A stretch of 9,803 bases of DNA from positions 1 to 9,803 of the forward strand of contig JASHRB010000301.1 of assembly GCA_030037575.1 (NCBI GenBank), written 5' to 3'. Below the pieces are notes generated by a model, which had not been told where the DNA came from, searched no databases, and saw only the letters and a program-made list of their open reading frames with translations. This document shows positions 1-7,463 of this stretch, one piece after another (position 1 is the stretch's first letter; each line of letters begins with the position of its first letter). Made by a program: the position numbers and the translations under genes. Source of the DNA: Candidatus Sulfotelmatobacter sp. Its GTDB lineage: Bacteria > Acidobacteriota > Terriglobia > Terriglobales > Acidobacteriaceae.

Positions 1-153
1 GACTATTCCTCCTCCGGCTGCAAGGCACGCTCAGTCGCGTCAGCTCGCGCATGAACGTATCGTTAGGTAAAGGTGATTGAGGAGTGTCCTGCGATCCGCG
101 GGAGAGTGAACACACAGTTCTCACCATACGCAGGCCGTCGCTGTCCCCAAGGC

Positions 154-280
154 GGTGTCGGAGCCAGCTACGATCAAACGCTACTGGCGACCGCCGGTAC
201 TCCGCCGTACCGCTGGAGCATCAGTGCTGGAAGCCTGCCGCCCGGGAGCGACGACCTCTGCCAACCTGAGCATTACAATC
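154..280 (+). pseudogene. Remnant of a putative Ig-like (He_PIG) repeat protein
   Basis: In one frame, bases 154-246 read as a near-perfect first half of a He_PIG-type Ig-like domain (GVGASYDQTL, then TPPYRWSISAGSLPPG). The frame should continue with a 'L-x-L-D-x-x-T-G-x-I-x-G-T-P' segment, but it turns into nonsense. The typical end of such a domain (ATTSANLSITI, bases 248-280) appears at once in the next frame. The simplest reading is an internal deletion plus frameshift inside one Ig-like repeat. Known members are large extracellular repeat proteins common in Acidobacteria and other soil bacteria, probably used in surface binding. No start, signal peptide or further repeat is visible, so this is a fragment rather than a working gene. 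The domain match is by eye. Confidence 0.55.
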
Positions 281-805
281 ACCAGTCGCGGTGCCGTCAG
301 TCTGAATGTGGCCGGCTTAGGAATGACCAATCTCATCTTCTACGTCGTAAATGCTTCACAGTTCACCGACGCAGGTCTTGAAGTTGCCCTCGGGGAATCC
401 CACTCCGGATCTCGCACGGCGGTCCCAGCGAAATCGAGTTTGTTTGGCATGATTTTTCACGTTTCCGGCCGCGACCATACTTTTTGCCGGGCTCTGTGTT
501 GAGCTTGTCGCCGACGCGCTGAAGAAAATCGGTGCCTGGCCATGGGCAGTCAGAGCTGATGCGGCGGATGAGTCGGCGCAAGGATCGTCGTCGCAGCTCG
601 GCCTCTATCTCGGCTGGGATGGTTACGGCCCGTTCAAGTGGTATATCGCCAAGGGCGGGCCACATGATGCCCTTCTATGCATTCTGCATGGGGCGGACCT
701 TGGTGATAATTGTCCTCGTCTTTGATGTTTCCCTGTGACCCGAGTTCTGGAACGAAGCCGATTGGGTCGCACTGATTGTAGTGGGGCCACTGAGCGCAGC
801 TCCGT
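281..805. other. Stretch without an intact gene, probably decayed coding DNA
   Basis: No reading frame here has a credible start and a recognisable family. One frame is open on the plus strand from 453 to the stop at 723-725. It has protein-like composition (for example LGLYLGWDGYGPFKWYIAKG near 597-656) but no start codon with a ribosome site and no family I recognise. It may continue the decay seen at 154-280. The minus-strand open frame over 363-665 is rich in Arg and looks like a shadow. I see no tRNA, no strong terminator and no repeat array. A short hairpin (GTGG/CCAC) near 780-790 lacks a T-run and is not called a terminator. Confidence 0.4.
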
Positions 806-1363
806 TCAGTTTGCCTGCATCACCGGTGAGGCCGCGAGCACCCCCGCGGCGACTTCGAGGTCGTGCAAATCTTCGCGACTGAAGTCCTGGGTGAGTTTCG
901 GGTCGAGCCCCTTGCGCGAAATCTGGATCACGCCCAGCACGGCCGACTGATGATCGAGAATGGGCACGGACATCAATTTCTGGATCGGCGCAAGCGGAGA
1001 CGACGGAGCATCGTCGGTTTCCACGCCCAGCGGCTTGATGGTCTCGAAAATGCTGGCGTGCTTCACGCGCGCAAAATTGTTGAAGATTTCCGCTTTCTTA
1101 CTTAGCGCGGTGTGGGCCGCGATGGCTTTGCTCGAAATCGGAATCGCGCCCGTCGTGCGCAGGTGTTCGGGAAAAATAAATTTGAGCAGGCCGCCTTCCA
1201 GCTTCAAAAGGGCGACTTCGGCGTGCTGGACGTGGAAAACCTTTGCCAGCACCATGCTGATTTCAAGCGGCGTGATGCCGTCGCTCAACACAGATCCAAG
1301 GGGGAGCAAATTCTCGGGAAGGATGAGTTCTTCGATGGCCGCCGGTTCGGGCTTGTGGGTCAT
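806..1363 (-). CDS. Stand-alone GAF-domain protein
   Basis: A 185-residue soluble protein without signal peptide or membrane segment. Residues about 30-178 read as one GAF domain. There is an N-terminal helix (TPLEISMVLAKVF), a central strand-rich part, and the characteristic end 'LMSVPILDHQSAVLGVIQIS' (130-149) followed by a helix with DLEVAAGVLA. GAF domains bind small ligands such as cyclic nucleotides, or act as redox or protein-contact sensors. No kinase, cyclase, PAS or DNA-binding output domain is attached, so any output must come through a partner. The ATG at 1361-1363 is supported by GAGAG about 7 nt upstream. The gene is divergent from the DUF3467 gene. The ligand cannot be told from the sequence. 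The family call is good; the role is unknown. Confidence 0.8.
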   Translation of the reverse strand: MTHKPEPAAIEELILPENLLPLGSVLSDGITPLEISMVLAKVFHVQHAEVALLKLEGGLLKFIFPEHLRTTGAIPISSKAIAAHTALSKKAEIFNNFARVKHASIFETIKPLGVETDDAPSSPLAPIQKLMSVPILDHQSAVLGVIQISRKGLDPKLTQDFSREDLHDLEVAAGVLAASPVMQAN

Positions 1364-1648
1364 AGATAACTCTCAACAATCGATTTGAGAACCGCAATCA
1401 GTCTCCGCACTTTGAACGCCAGTTAAGGCCCTCGTACCCATCCTACAAGCCCTTTGATTTCAGCAAAGTAGCTAACGATCATGTCCTTTTGCGCGGGCCC
1501 CGAGGCCGCGCTTTTCGTCAGAAATCGGCCCCGGAGTGACACTTTTTGTCGGTTGGACAGCGGCCAGTGCCGGCCAAAATGCAATATCCTCGATTTACCG
1601 CTGCGTCACTTCCCTTCCCGGCACGAAAGTTATTACACTTTCATCGTT
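1364..1648. other. Divergent intergenic region between the GAF and DUF3467 genes
   Basis: These 285 bp must carry the promoters for both the GAF gene (leftward) and the DUF3467 gene (rightward). I see no clean -35/-10 pair for either. TTGGAC at 1553-1558 and TATCCT at 1585-1590 resemble -35 and -10 boxes, but they are 26 bp apart. A GGCC-agtgcc-GGCC inverted repeat lies at about 1562-1575. An in-frame ATG at 1481 would add 56 residues to the DUF3467 protein. That extension is rich in Cys and Arg, does not look like the family, and is treated as non-coding. Confidence 0.35.
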
Positions 1649-1945
1649 ATGGCGATTCCTGCACAACCGAATGTCAAGTTAAGCAATGCGCCCGAGTATC
1701 GCGAGTCCTATGCCAACAGCGTACAGATGCGAGTCAACGTTTGGGACTTCTTCATGGTCTTCGGAACCCTGCAGCAGCAGAGCGAGAGCCAGGTTGAAAT
1801 CAAGAACTTTCAAGGCATCTACCTCAGCCCACAGCAAGCCAAGGCGCTGCTCGGGCTTTTGCAGCAGAATGTTTCCGGATATGAAAGCGCGTTCGGCGAG
1901 ATCAAACTCGACCCGCGCATGACTCCTGCCGGGCCGGTGCATTGA
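1649..1945 (+). CDS. DUF3467 family small protein
   Basis: A 98-residue soluble protein. The core matches the DUF3467 pattern: YANSVQMRVNVWDFFMVFG (21-39), a variable acidic/Gln loop, then a YLSPQQAKALLGLLQQNV segment (58-75) and 'YESAFGEI' (78-85). Members are usually about 90-110 residues, so the length fits. The function of the family is not established to my knowledge. The conserved 'SPQxAKxLLxxLxxN' helix suggests a small folded unit that may bind a partner. I chose the ATG at 1649 because the family fold begins just after it; an upstream ATG at 1481 would add an unrelated leader. No strong Shine-Dalgarno is visible. The gene is followed 84 bp later, in the same frame, by the glycosyltransferase, so the two may be co-transcribed. 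Confidence 0.8.
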   Translation: MAIPAQPNVKLSNAPEYRESYANSVQMRVNVWDFFMVFGTLQQQSESQVEIKNFQGIYLSPQQAKALLGLLQQNVSGYESAFGEIKLDPRMTPAGPVH

Positions 1946-2029
1946 TATCATCTTCGCGCCTCGAGAGATGAAGCTCTGAACGATTACGACGGCAAGCAGA
2001 AGCTAGAAACGCGGCGGGCACATCCAGGC

Positions 2030-3634
2030 GTGGCGTTGGCCGTCATCTTTGTCTTCATTTTTCTTCTTCATCTACCGCTTCTGGGTTTGCCTTATTTCTG
2101 GGACGAAGCCGGCTACTATGTCCCCGCGGCGCGCGACATTCTCGTTACCGGCAGCCTGATTCCTCGCTCCACAGTGTCCAACGCGCATCCCCCGCTGGTG
2201 CTCTTGTGGGTTGCGCTGTGGTGGAAAGTCGTGGGCTACGCTCCTGCCGTGGCACGATCCGCCATGCTGTTGCTGGGCGCGTTCGCACTGCTTGGAGTTT
2301 TTCGACTGACCGAGCGCCTAGCGAACAGGGGTGTTGCCGTGGCAGCGACTCTCTGCACGGCGCTATATCCGGTGTTCTTCGCACAGAGTTCTCTGGTGCA
2401 AGTTGACCTGGCTGCAGCGGGGTTCATTTTCTGGGCCCTCGACGCATATTTCGATGAAAGTGCTCTGGCTTCCTTCATTTGGTTTGCCCTTGCAGGACTG
2501 GCGAAAGAAACAGCCATTCTGGCTCCGATAGCACTCGCCGGGTGGCAAATCGTTGGTTTCGTTGCGCGTAGAACTTCACTGCATGGTTTGTGGCGAAACA
2601 GCAACGATGGCGTTCAGCCGGCCGTCGATCAGGCGAGGCGCATCCTGGGTCTACTTCTTTCCGCCATGCCTTTGGCTCTTTGGTATGGCTTTCACTATGG
2701 GCGCACGGGACATGTCTTCGGCAATCCCGAGTTCTTCCGCTACAACGTGACCTCCACTCTTAACCTCACGCGCTTTTTTCTGGCACTGTGGCTGCGCGCC
2801 TGGCAGGTTTGCGGCTATCTGTGTCTCTGGATATTGACTCTCGCCGCGCTTTTCGCAATGGGCGTGCTGGTACCTAAGTGCGATTCCGGAGTCGCACGCC
2901 CGCGCACCAGCGCTTCTGCGCAGATGGTCTTTTACGTGGTCATAGCGACCTACCTAATTGCGATGGCGTTACTCGGAGGAGCGGTGCTGGCACGGTACAT
3001 GCTGCCGGCGGTCCCGCTCGTGATCATTCTCTGCACCTCCACCCTTTGGCGAAGGCTGCGGTACTGGCGGACGGCGACGGGGCTGATTTCACTGGGGTTC
3101 GTCCTGGCGTGGTTCTGGAACCCTCCTTATGAATTTTCTCCGGAGGATAATCTCGCCTACCGCGATTACGTTCAGTTGCATGAGAAGGGCGAGCAATTTC
3201 TGGAAGCGCGGTATCCGATGGCGCGGGTGCTGACGGCGTGGCCGGCATCGGATGAAATCACCCGGCCCTGGCTTGGTTATACGACCCGACCGATGCGGGT
3301 TGAGCGCATCGAGAATTTCTCGCTCGAGCAGGTGCTCAAGGCGGCGGTATTGGATGCGCATTACGATGTCGCACTGGTTTTCTCGACGAAGTACGAACCT
3401 GGGCCGACTTTGTGGGACCGCTGGCCCGGATTTTCCGGACTGAGAATGCGATGGAAACGCCAATTCTTCGGCTACCATCGCGACCTGCCGCCGGAGGCGA
3501 TCGCGCATGTTCTGGGAGGGCGCGTTGTGTTTTTGGAGCATCGTAGAGGGCAGTGGATCGCGGTGATTGCCCTCGAGCGTGCGGAAGAAGCCAAGAGGAA
3601 GAATCAGGAGTTAACCTTGGCCGCTGGCGAGTGA
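2030..3634 (+). CDS. GT39/PMT-type integral membrane glycosyltransferase
   Basis: A 534-residue polytopic membrane protein of the PMT_2/ArnT-like (GT-C) superfamily. Such enzymes move a sugar from a polyprenyl-phosphate carrier to a lipid or protein acceptor outside the inner membrane. Visible hallmarks are a first membrane helix (1-20), then PYFWDEAGYY (21-30) with the Asp-Glu pair usual for the first periplasmic loop and catalytic Asp, HPPL (53-56), GLAKETAILAP (156-166), and the late RYMLPAVPL (322-330). About eight to ten hydrophobic segments fill residues 1-365. The last ~170 residues are a soluble, probably periplasmic domain. The start is GTG at 2030, the only standard start between the in-frame stop at 1943 and the first helix. 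No good ribosome site is seen, so the N-terminus is uncertain. The acceptor cannot be deduced; no sugar-pathway genes are adjacent. Confidence 0.8.
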   Translation: MALAVIFVFIFLLHLPLLGLPYFWDEAGYYVPAARDILVTGSLIPRSTVSNAHPPLVLLWVALWWKVVGYAPAVARSAMLLLGAFALLGVFRLTERLANRGVAVAATLCTALYPVFFAQSSLVQVDLAAAGFIFWALDAYFDESALASFIWFALAGLAKETAILAPIALAGWQIVGFVARRTSLHGLWRNSNDGVQPAVDQARRILGLLLSAMPLALWYGFHYGRTGHVFGNPEFFRYNVTSTLNLTRFFLALWLRAWQVCGYLCLWILTLAALFAMGVLVPKCDSGVARPRTSASAQMVFYVVIATYLIAMALLGGAVLARYMLPAVPLVIILCTSTLWRRLRYWRTATGLISLGFVLAWFWNPPYEFSPEDNLAYRDYVQLHEKGEQFLEARYPMARVLTAWPASDEITRPWLGYTTRPMRVERIENFSLEQVLKAAVLDAHYDVALVFSTKYEPGPTLWDRWPGFSGLRMRWKRQFFGYHRDLPPEAIAHVLGGRVVFLEHRRGQWIAVIALERAEEAKRKNQELTLAAGE

Positions 3635-3647
3635 GTTTGCTAAAGCG

Positions 3648-5549
3648 CTACTGGGAGCCGCCTTCAAGGCGGGCATGGTAACCCTTGCGGGCCCGGACCT
3701 GGAGCCGCTTGCCATTTTTTTCGGCAACAATGCGGATGGCGCGATAGCGTCCGTCGGGCACAAAGTCGGCAGGTTTGTAGGCAATGAAATAGCGGCTGTG
3801 AATCAAGTCGCGCAGCTTGTCGAACGAGCGGCCCAAAGTGAGCACGTCGCCCGGAAACATGGCCTCGCCGCCGCTGCGCTCGGCCAGGGTTTCGAGTACC
3901 CTATCGGCGTCGGTCTTGTCGCCGCGGTCTTCGCGCGTGCTGACCGTGTAAATGGTCACTCCGCCACGCTCGGCCGCCTCGATGCTCTGCTTCAGGCTGC
4001 GATGGCTGGAGTTGTCTTCGCCGTCGCTGAGGATCACCAAAACGCGCGCAACCCGTTCGTCATCGGGATAATCCGCCAGTTTGCGGCAGGCGAACGCGAC
4101 CGCGTCGAACAACGCGGTTCCGCCGCCGTTGGAGAGCTTCTGAATGGCCGCGCCCAGATCCTGTGGATCCCCACTGAAATCCCGCGTAACCGTCGTTTCG
4201 CTGGAGAATCCCGCGACAAAGGCGAGGTCGGTAGTGTGGTTCAACACTTTATCAACGAATTTTGCGGCGGCGTTTTTCTCGAACGAAAACCGATCGTGGA
4301 CCGAGCCGCTGGTGTCGATGAGCAAAGCCAGCCGCAGGGGCAGCTTCGATTGCGGAGCAAATTGCAGGAGTCGTGCCGGGGGCTTGTTGTTGTCACGAAT
4401 CTGAATCTCGGATTCCTGCAAATCATCGATCATGTGTCCGTGGCTGCTGACGGAAAAAAATATGGCCACGTCATCGACGCTTTTGCGAATGAGATACATG
4501 CCCGAGGCGGCAGGGGGCGGCGCGGAAGCCCCGGTACGTGGAACCCCGGCCGTGGCTGGGCTTGCTTCCGCGACAGGGCGGCAGTTATCGCAGTCCGATT
4601 CCTTGCCCAACCCATTCAGTTCCTCCTTGAGGCGGTCGCTGTTGGGGAAGGTCACAGTGGTTGGCGAAGCCATCGCGTTCGGTCCGGGCGCGCTCCCCGC
4701 GTTGGCCGCGATCACGGTCCGATTGTGTTCTAGAATCGCCAGAGTCTTGCGCGCGCTCGCGGCATATTCGTTGGTGGGGTCCTCGGCCAGGAAAGTATTC
4801 AGCTCGCCCTCCATGACCACATAGTCCTTGATCGACATGGCGGCGGAAGCGGCGATGTAGTGGATGTTCGCCATTCCTTGGTGGTCGAGGGCGTGCACTT
4901 GTTGCACGGTTTTGATGGTCTCAAGGTATTGATGATTCCCATTTTCGGCGAAGGCCAGGGTGGCGAGAATCTTCGCGTCTTTGGGACGAAGGGCCGCGGC
5001 CTTCTCCAGTTCGGATTGCGCGGTCGGAAAATCGTTCAGCGACAATGCCAGGCGGCCGAGATTCACCAGTGGCAGTGCGAATTTATCGTCCACTTTCGCC
5101 GCCGCCTCGAATTCGGTTCGCGCATCCTTGACGTCCTCCTGATCGATGTAGGCACGGCCCAGGGCCATGTAGGCCGATGCGAACTTGGGGTAATCTTCGA
5201 TCGCTTTTTGCAGATACTTGACGGCTTCTTTCGATTTCTGCGCCTTTAAGAGCGCGCTGGCGCGATTGAACTGTTCGATGGCATTGTTCGGAGCTTGCAG
5301 GTCGAACGCCGATACCACGCCGGAATCGATCAACTCCCTGTTTTGCGCTTTCTGTTTGTCGCTTTCACTCAGTCGCTGGCTTTGCCGGTCGAGGGTCATT
5401 TCGGCGAAGTCGATTTGCGACATCATGGAATCGGGACCGGTTCCGATGTAGGGGAGCTGGGCAAAGACATGGGTTGCAGCGCAAACCCAAATCGCCGCAA
5501 GCAGGCCACGGAAGGGCGTGCGGAATCGAGGGTGAAAAGCCAACGGCAA
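3648..5549 (-). CDS. Secreted TPR + VWFA-related acidobacterial domain protein
   Basis: A 633-residue protein. Residues 1-30 form a Sec signal peptide (hydrophobic GLLAAIWVCAA, likely cut after HVFA). Residues about 90-270 contain consecutive TPR-like helical pairs (for example AVKYLQKAIEDYPKFASAYM and PTAQSELEKAAALRPKDA). A low-complexity Pro/Ala linker (280-350) follows, then a VWA domain (about 355-628). The MIDAS metal site is intact: DTSGS (412-416), Thr478 in GGGTAL, and Asp509 in LSDGED. The C-terminal half matches the VWFA-related domain described from Acidobacteria, where such proteins are abundant and of unknown role; metal-dependent protein binding in the periplasm or at the surface is likely. 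A CDNC pair (Cys320, Cys323) sits in the linker. The start is TTG at 5547-5549, backed by AGGAG 6 nt upstream. It lies 27 bp after modC and converges with the glycosyltransferase. Confidence 0.88.
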   Translation of the reverse strand: MPLAFHPRFRTPFRGLLAAIWVCAATHVFAQLPYIGTGPDSMMSQIDFAEMTLDRQSQRLSESDKQKAQNRELIDSGVVSAFDLQAPNNAIEQFNRASALLKAQKSKEAVKYLQKAIEDYPKFASAYMALGRAYIDQEDVKDARTEFEAAAKVDDKFALPLVNLGRLALSLNDFPTAQSELEKAAALRPKDAKILATLAFAENGNHQYLETIKTVQQVHALDHQGMANIHYIAASAAMSIKDYVVMEGELNTFLAEDPTNEYAASARKTLAILEHNRTVIAANAGSAPGPNAMASPTTVTFPNSDRLKEELNGLGKESDCDNCRPVAEASPATAGVPRTGASAPPPAASGMYLIRKSVDDVAIFFSVSSHGHMIDDLQESEIQIRDNNKPPARLLQFAPQSKLPLRLALLIDTSGSVHDRFSFEKNAAAKFVDKVLNHTTDLAFVAGFSSETTVTRDFSGDPQDLGAAIQKLSNGGGTALFDAVAFACRKLADYPDDERVARVLVILSDGEDNSSHRSLKQSIEAAERGGVTIYTVSTREDRGDKTDADRVLETLAERSGGEAMFPGDVLTLGRSFDKLRDLIHSRYFIAYKPADFVPDGRYRAIRIVAEKNGKRLQVRARKGYHARLEGGSQ

Positions 5550-5555
5550 GGCGCG

Positions 5556-5560
5556 CTCCT
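5556..5560 (-). promoter_or_regulatory. Ribosome binding site deciding the TTG start of the VWA gene
   Basis: On the minus strand the sequence is AGGAG, six bases before TTG at 5547-5549. It is the clearest Shine-Dalgarno in the window. It supports the TTG over the next in-frame TTG two codons later. Confidence 0.7.
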
Positions 5561-5570
5561 GCGCGCCAGC

Positions 5571-5576
5571 ATTATA
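5571..5576 (-). promoter_or_regulatory. Candidate -10 box (TATAAT) for the VWA gene
   Basis: A perfect TATAAT on the minus strand lies in the 27-bp gap between modC and the VWA gene, right beside the modC stop. A start about 7 nt downstream would give a leader of roughly 15 nt that contains the AGGAG. At 17 bp spacing no good -35 is present (CCTGCC), so the box would need an activator, an alternative sigma factor, or may be chance. It is the reason to consider the VWA gene a separate or secondary transcript rather than only the tail of the mod operon. Confidence 0.4.
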
Positions 5577-6716
5577 TCAGCGGCGCATCAAGTGGCAGGA
5601 ATGGGTTTTTATGACCAGCCAGACCCCTTGACCCTCTTTCAGCTGCAGGGCCTCGCGTGCAGCCAGCGTGAGCTGCACCATCATTTCGATGCCGCAGTCT
5701 ACGCGGGCGAAAACGATCATGTCGCGTCGTTCAAGGGAGAGGACGCGCCCGGGAATTAGGTTGCGGGCGCTCAGCCCGTCGGGCCTGGATATGGCCAGAA
5801 GGATGTCTCCGGCGCGAATGCCCACGCGCACAAAAGAGCCGCTTGCGGCGCGAATCAAAGGTGTTTCGAGCAGGACAAAGCTTCCCGATTCCTGGGCGGC
5901 CAGGCGGCAGGTCAGGGTGCCGCGGTCTTCATGCACCAGCCAAACCTGCGCGTCGAAAACATTCTCGAAACCAGCCAACCGGGCGATCGTTTCCTGCGCC
6001 GGGGCGGTCAGCACTTCATGAGGCGTCCCTTGGGCGATGATGCGGCCTTGTTCCATCACAAGCACGCGTTCCCCCAGCGCAATCACTTCTTCGCGGCTGT
6101 GGGTGACATAGAGAATTGGAATCCGGTGTACCTGGTTCCAGCGCCGGAGATCGTCAATGATTCTCGATTTTGTGGCGCCATCCAGTGCCGTTAATGGCTC
6201 ATCGAGCAGGAGCACGCAGGGGTCGCTAACCAGAGAGCGCGCCAGCGCAACCCGCTGCCGTTCTCCGCCGGAGAGTTCCGAGGGGCGCCGTTTGCCCAGG
6301 TGGCTGATGCGAAAATCGTGCAGCAGAACTTCGACCCTTTCTTTGCGCGTGCGGCGCGGCAGATGGGCGAGGCCGTATTCTGCATTTTGCTCTACGCTCA
6401 AGTGAGGGAACAAAGCGAGATCCTGCAGAACGTATCCGATATTGCGGCGCGAAACGGGAACGTTGACTTTGCCGTTGGCGTCAAGAAAAACACGGCCATC
6501 GACCGAAATCGTGCCCCCGTCTGCAGCCCTCAGTCCCGCGACGCAATCGAGTAGCGTAGTTTTGCCGGCGCCCGAAGGTCCGAACAAGATGGTGAATCCG
6601 GGCGAAGCGACAAACTCCACATCGAGGGTGAATTCGCGCTCCATCGAGCAAAAGCTTTTGTGAATCCGCACGCTGAGCGTTGAACGTGCGGATTGTGGAT
6701 TTGGAGGGGGAAGCAT
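5577..6716 (-). CDS. modC: Molybdate ABC transporter ATP-binding protein ModC
   Basis: A 379-residue ATPase that powers molybdate import at the inner membrane with ModB. The ABC motifs are intact: Walker A GPSGAGKTT (46-54), Q-loop Gln98 in GYVLQDLALFPHLSV, signature LSGGERQR (148-155), Walker B VLLLDEP (168-174), D-loop ALD (177-179) and H-loop His206. The C-terminal segment (about 314-377, with ARNLIPGRVLSLERR and VQLTLAAREALQL) is the TOBE/Mop-like domain that in ModC proteins binds oxyanion and regulates transport. Total length is near the usual ~350-370. The ATG at 6714-6716 is 9 nt after the modB stop, which suggests translational coupling. An internal Met25 would cut the first strand (LSVRIHKSF), so the upstream start is preferred. 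Tungstate or sulfate transporters are related, but order and C-terminal domain favour molybdate. Confidence 0.9.
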   Translation of the reverse strand: MLPPPNPQSARSTLSVRIHKSFCSMEREFTLDVEFVASPGFTILFGPSGAGKTTLLDCVAGLRAADGGTISVDGRVFLDANGKVNVPVSRRNIGYVLQDLALFPHLSVEQNAEYGLAHLPRRTRKERVEVLLHDFRISHLGKRRPSELSGGERQRVALARSLVSDPCVLLLDEPLTALDGATKSRIIDDLRRWNQVHRIPILYVTHSREEVIALGERVLVMEQGRIIAQGTPHEVLTAPAQETIARLAGFENVFDAQVWLVHEDRGTLTCRLAAQESGSFVLLETPLIRAASGSFVRVGIRAGDILLAISRPDGLSARNLIPGRVLSLERRDMIVFARVDCGIEMMVQLTLAAREALQLKEGQGVWLVIKTHSCHLMRR

Positions 6717-6725
6717 CGAGACCGG

Positions 6726-7421
6726 TTATTTGGCCGCAGCCATCGTCAATAACCTCTGATTCACTTTTTTGCGGTTGACCCCGTAAACGATGGCCAGCAC
6801 TGTAAAGCAGAAGGCGAGCAGCAACAGCGCCATGCCATTCGCCGAAGCGTAGTTCGCGGCCTCGACTTGATCGTAAATGTCGATGGAGACGGTGCGCGTG
6901 ACACCGGGAATGTTGCCGCCCACCATCAATACCACTCCGAATTCGCCCATGGTGTGGGCGAAGGTAAGAGCTACGCCAGTGACCAGGCCGGGCAAAGAAA
7001 GGGGCAGGACCACGCGGAAAAAAGTGCGCCGGGAAGAGGCTCCAAGGGTAGCCGAGGCTGACAACAGTTTCGGATCGACGGAGGAGAAGGACGCCGCAAA
7101 CGGCTGCACCGAAAAAGGCAGGCTATAAAGTATGGAGCCGATCACCAGACCGGTGAAGGTGAAGGCGAGAGTATGACCGGTGAGAGATAGGCACCATCGC
7201 CCCAGCGGACTGCGAGAACCGAGAGCGACGAGAAGGTAAAATCCCAGAACCGTCGGTGGCAGCACGATCGGTAAGGCAAGGATCGCCTCGATAAAAAATT
7301 TCCAGCGCGCTCTCGAAAAGGCAAGCCAATAAGCAATAGGCAGGGCCAGCACGAAGAGAATGGCCGAGACTAGAACGGCCAGCTCCAGGGTTAGCCAGAA
7401 TGCTTGCCAATTGATCGACAT
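6726..7421 (-). CDS. modB: Molybdate ABC transporter permease ModB
   Basis: A 231-residue inner-membrane permease, the normal length for ModB. About five to six hydrophobic helices are visible: AFWLTLELAVLVSAILFVLA (7-26), FFIEAILALPIVLPPTVLGF (42-61), a segment near 88-110, one near 142-158, and a last one near 196-214. The cytoplasmic EAA loop that docks on ModC is SASATLGASSRRTFFRVVLP (121-140), keeping the central Gly and the final LP. The conserved FAHTMGEFG (154-162) and GGNIPG (168-173) of molybdate permeases are present. The ATG at 7419-7421 has AGGA (7431-7434) 9 nt upstream. The gene lies 42 bp after modA and 9 bp before modC, forming one operon. Confidence 0.92.
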   Translation of the reverse strand: MSINWQAFWLTLELAVLVSAILFVLALPIAYWLAFSRARWKFFIEAILALPIVLPPTVLGFYLLVALGSRSPLGRWCLSLTGHTLAFTFTGLVIGSILYSLPFSVQPFAASFSSVDPKLLSASATLGASSRRTFFRVVLPLSLPGLVTGVALTFAHTMGEFGVVLMVGGNIPGVTRTVSIDIYDQVEAANYASANGMALLLLAFCFTVLAIVYGVNRKKVNQRLLTMAAAK

Positions 7422-7463
7422 GATCGTTTTTCCTAGCCGGGGGCGTCGGCTTTTTTGCCCGCC

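Noticed and set aside
1553..1590. Sigma-70 promoter TTGGAC...TATCCT upstream of DUF3467
   Set aside because: The 26-bp spacing is far from 17, so the two boxes cannot be paired.
1481..1648. 56-residue N-terminal extension of the DUF3467 protein
   Set aside because: The segment is Cys/Arg-rich, unlike the family, and the family fold begins right after the ATG at 1649.
3658..3672. CCGCC-TTCAA-GGCGG hairpin as a terminator for the glycosyltransferase gene
   Set aside because: The stem is only 5 bp, it lies inside the VWA coding sequence, and no T-run follows.
3675..4733. Long plus-strand open frame (352 codons) inside the VWA gene
   Set aside because: It is antisense to a gene with a signal peptide, TPRs and an intact VWA metal site. 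Its composition is Arg/Gly/Val-rich with no family features, typical of a GC-rich shadow.
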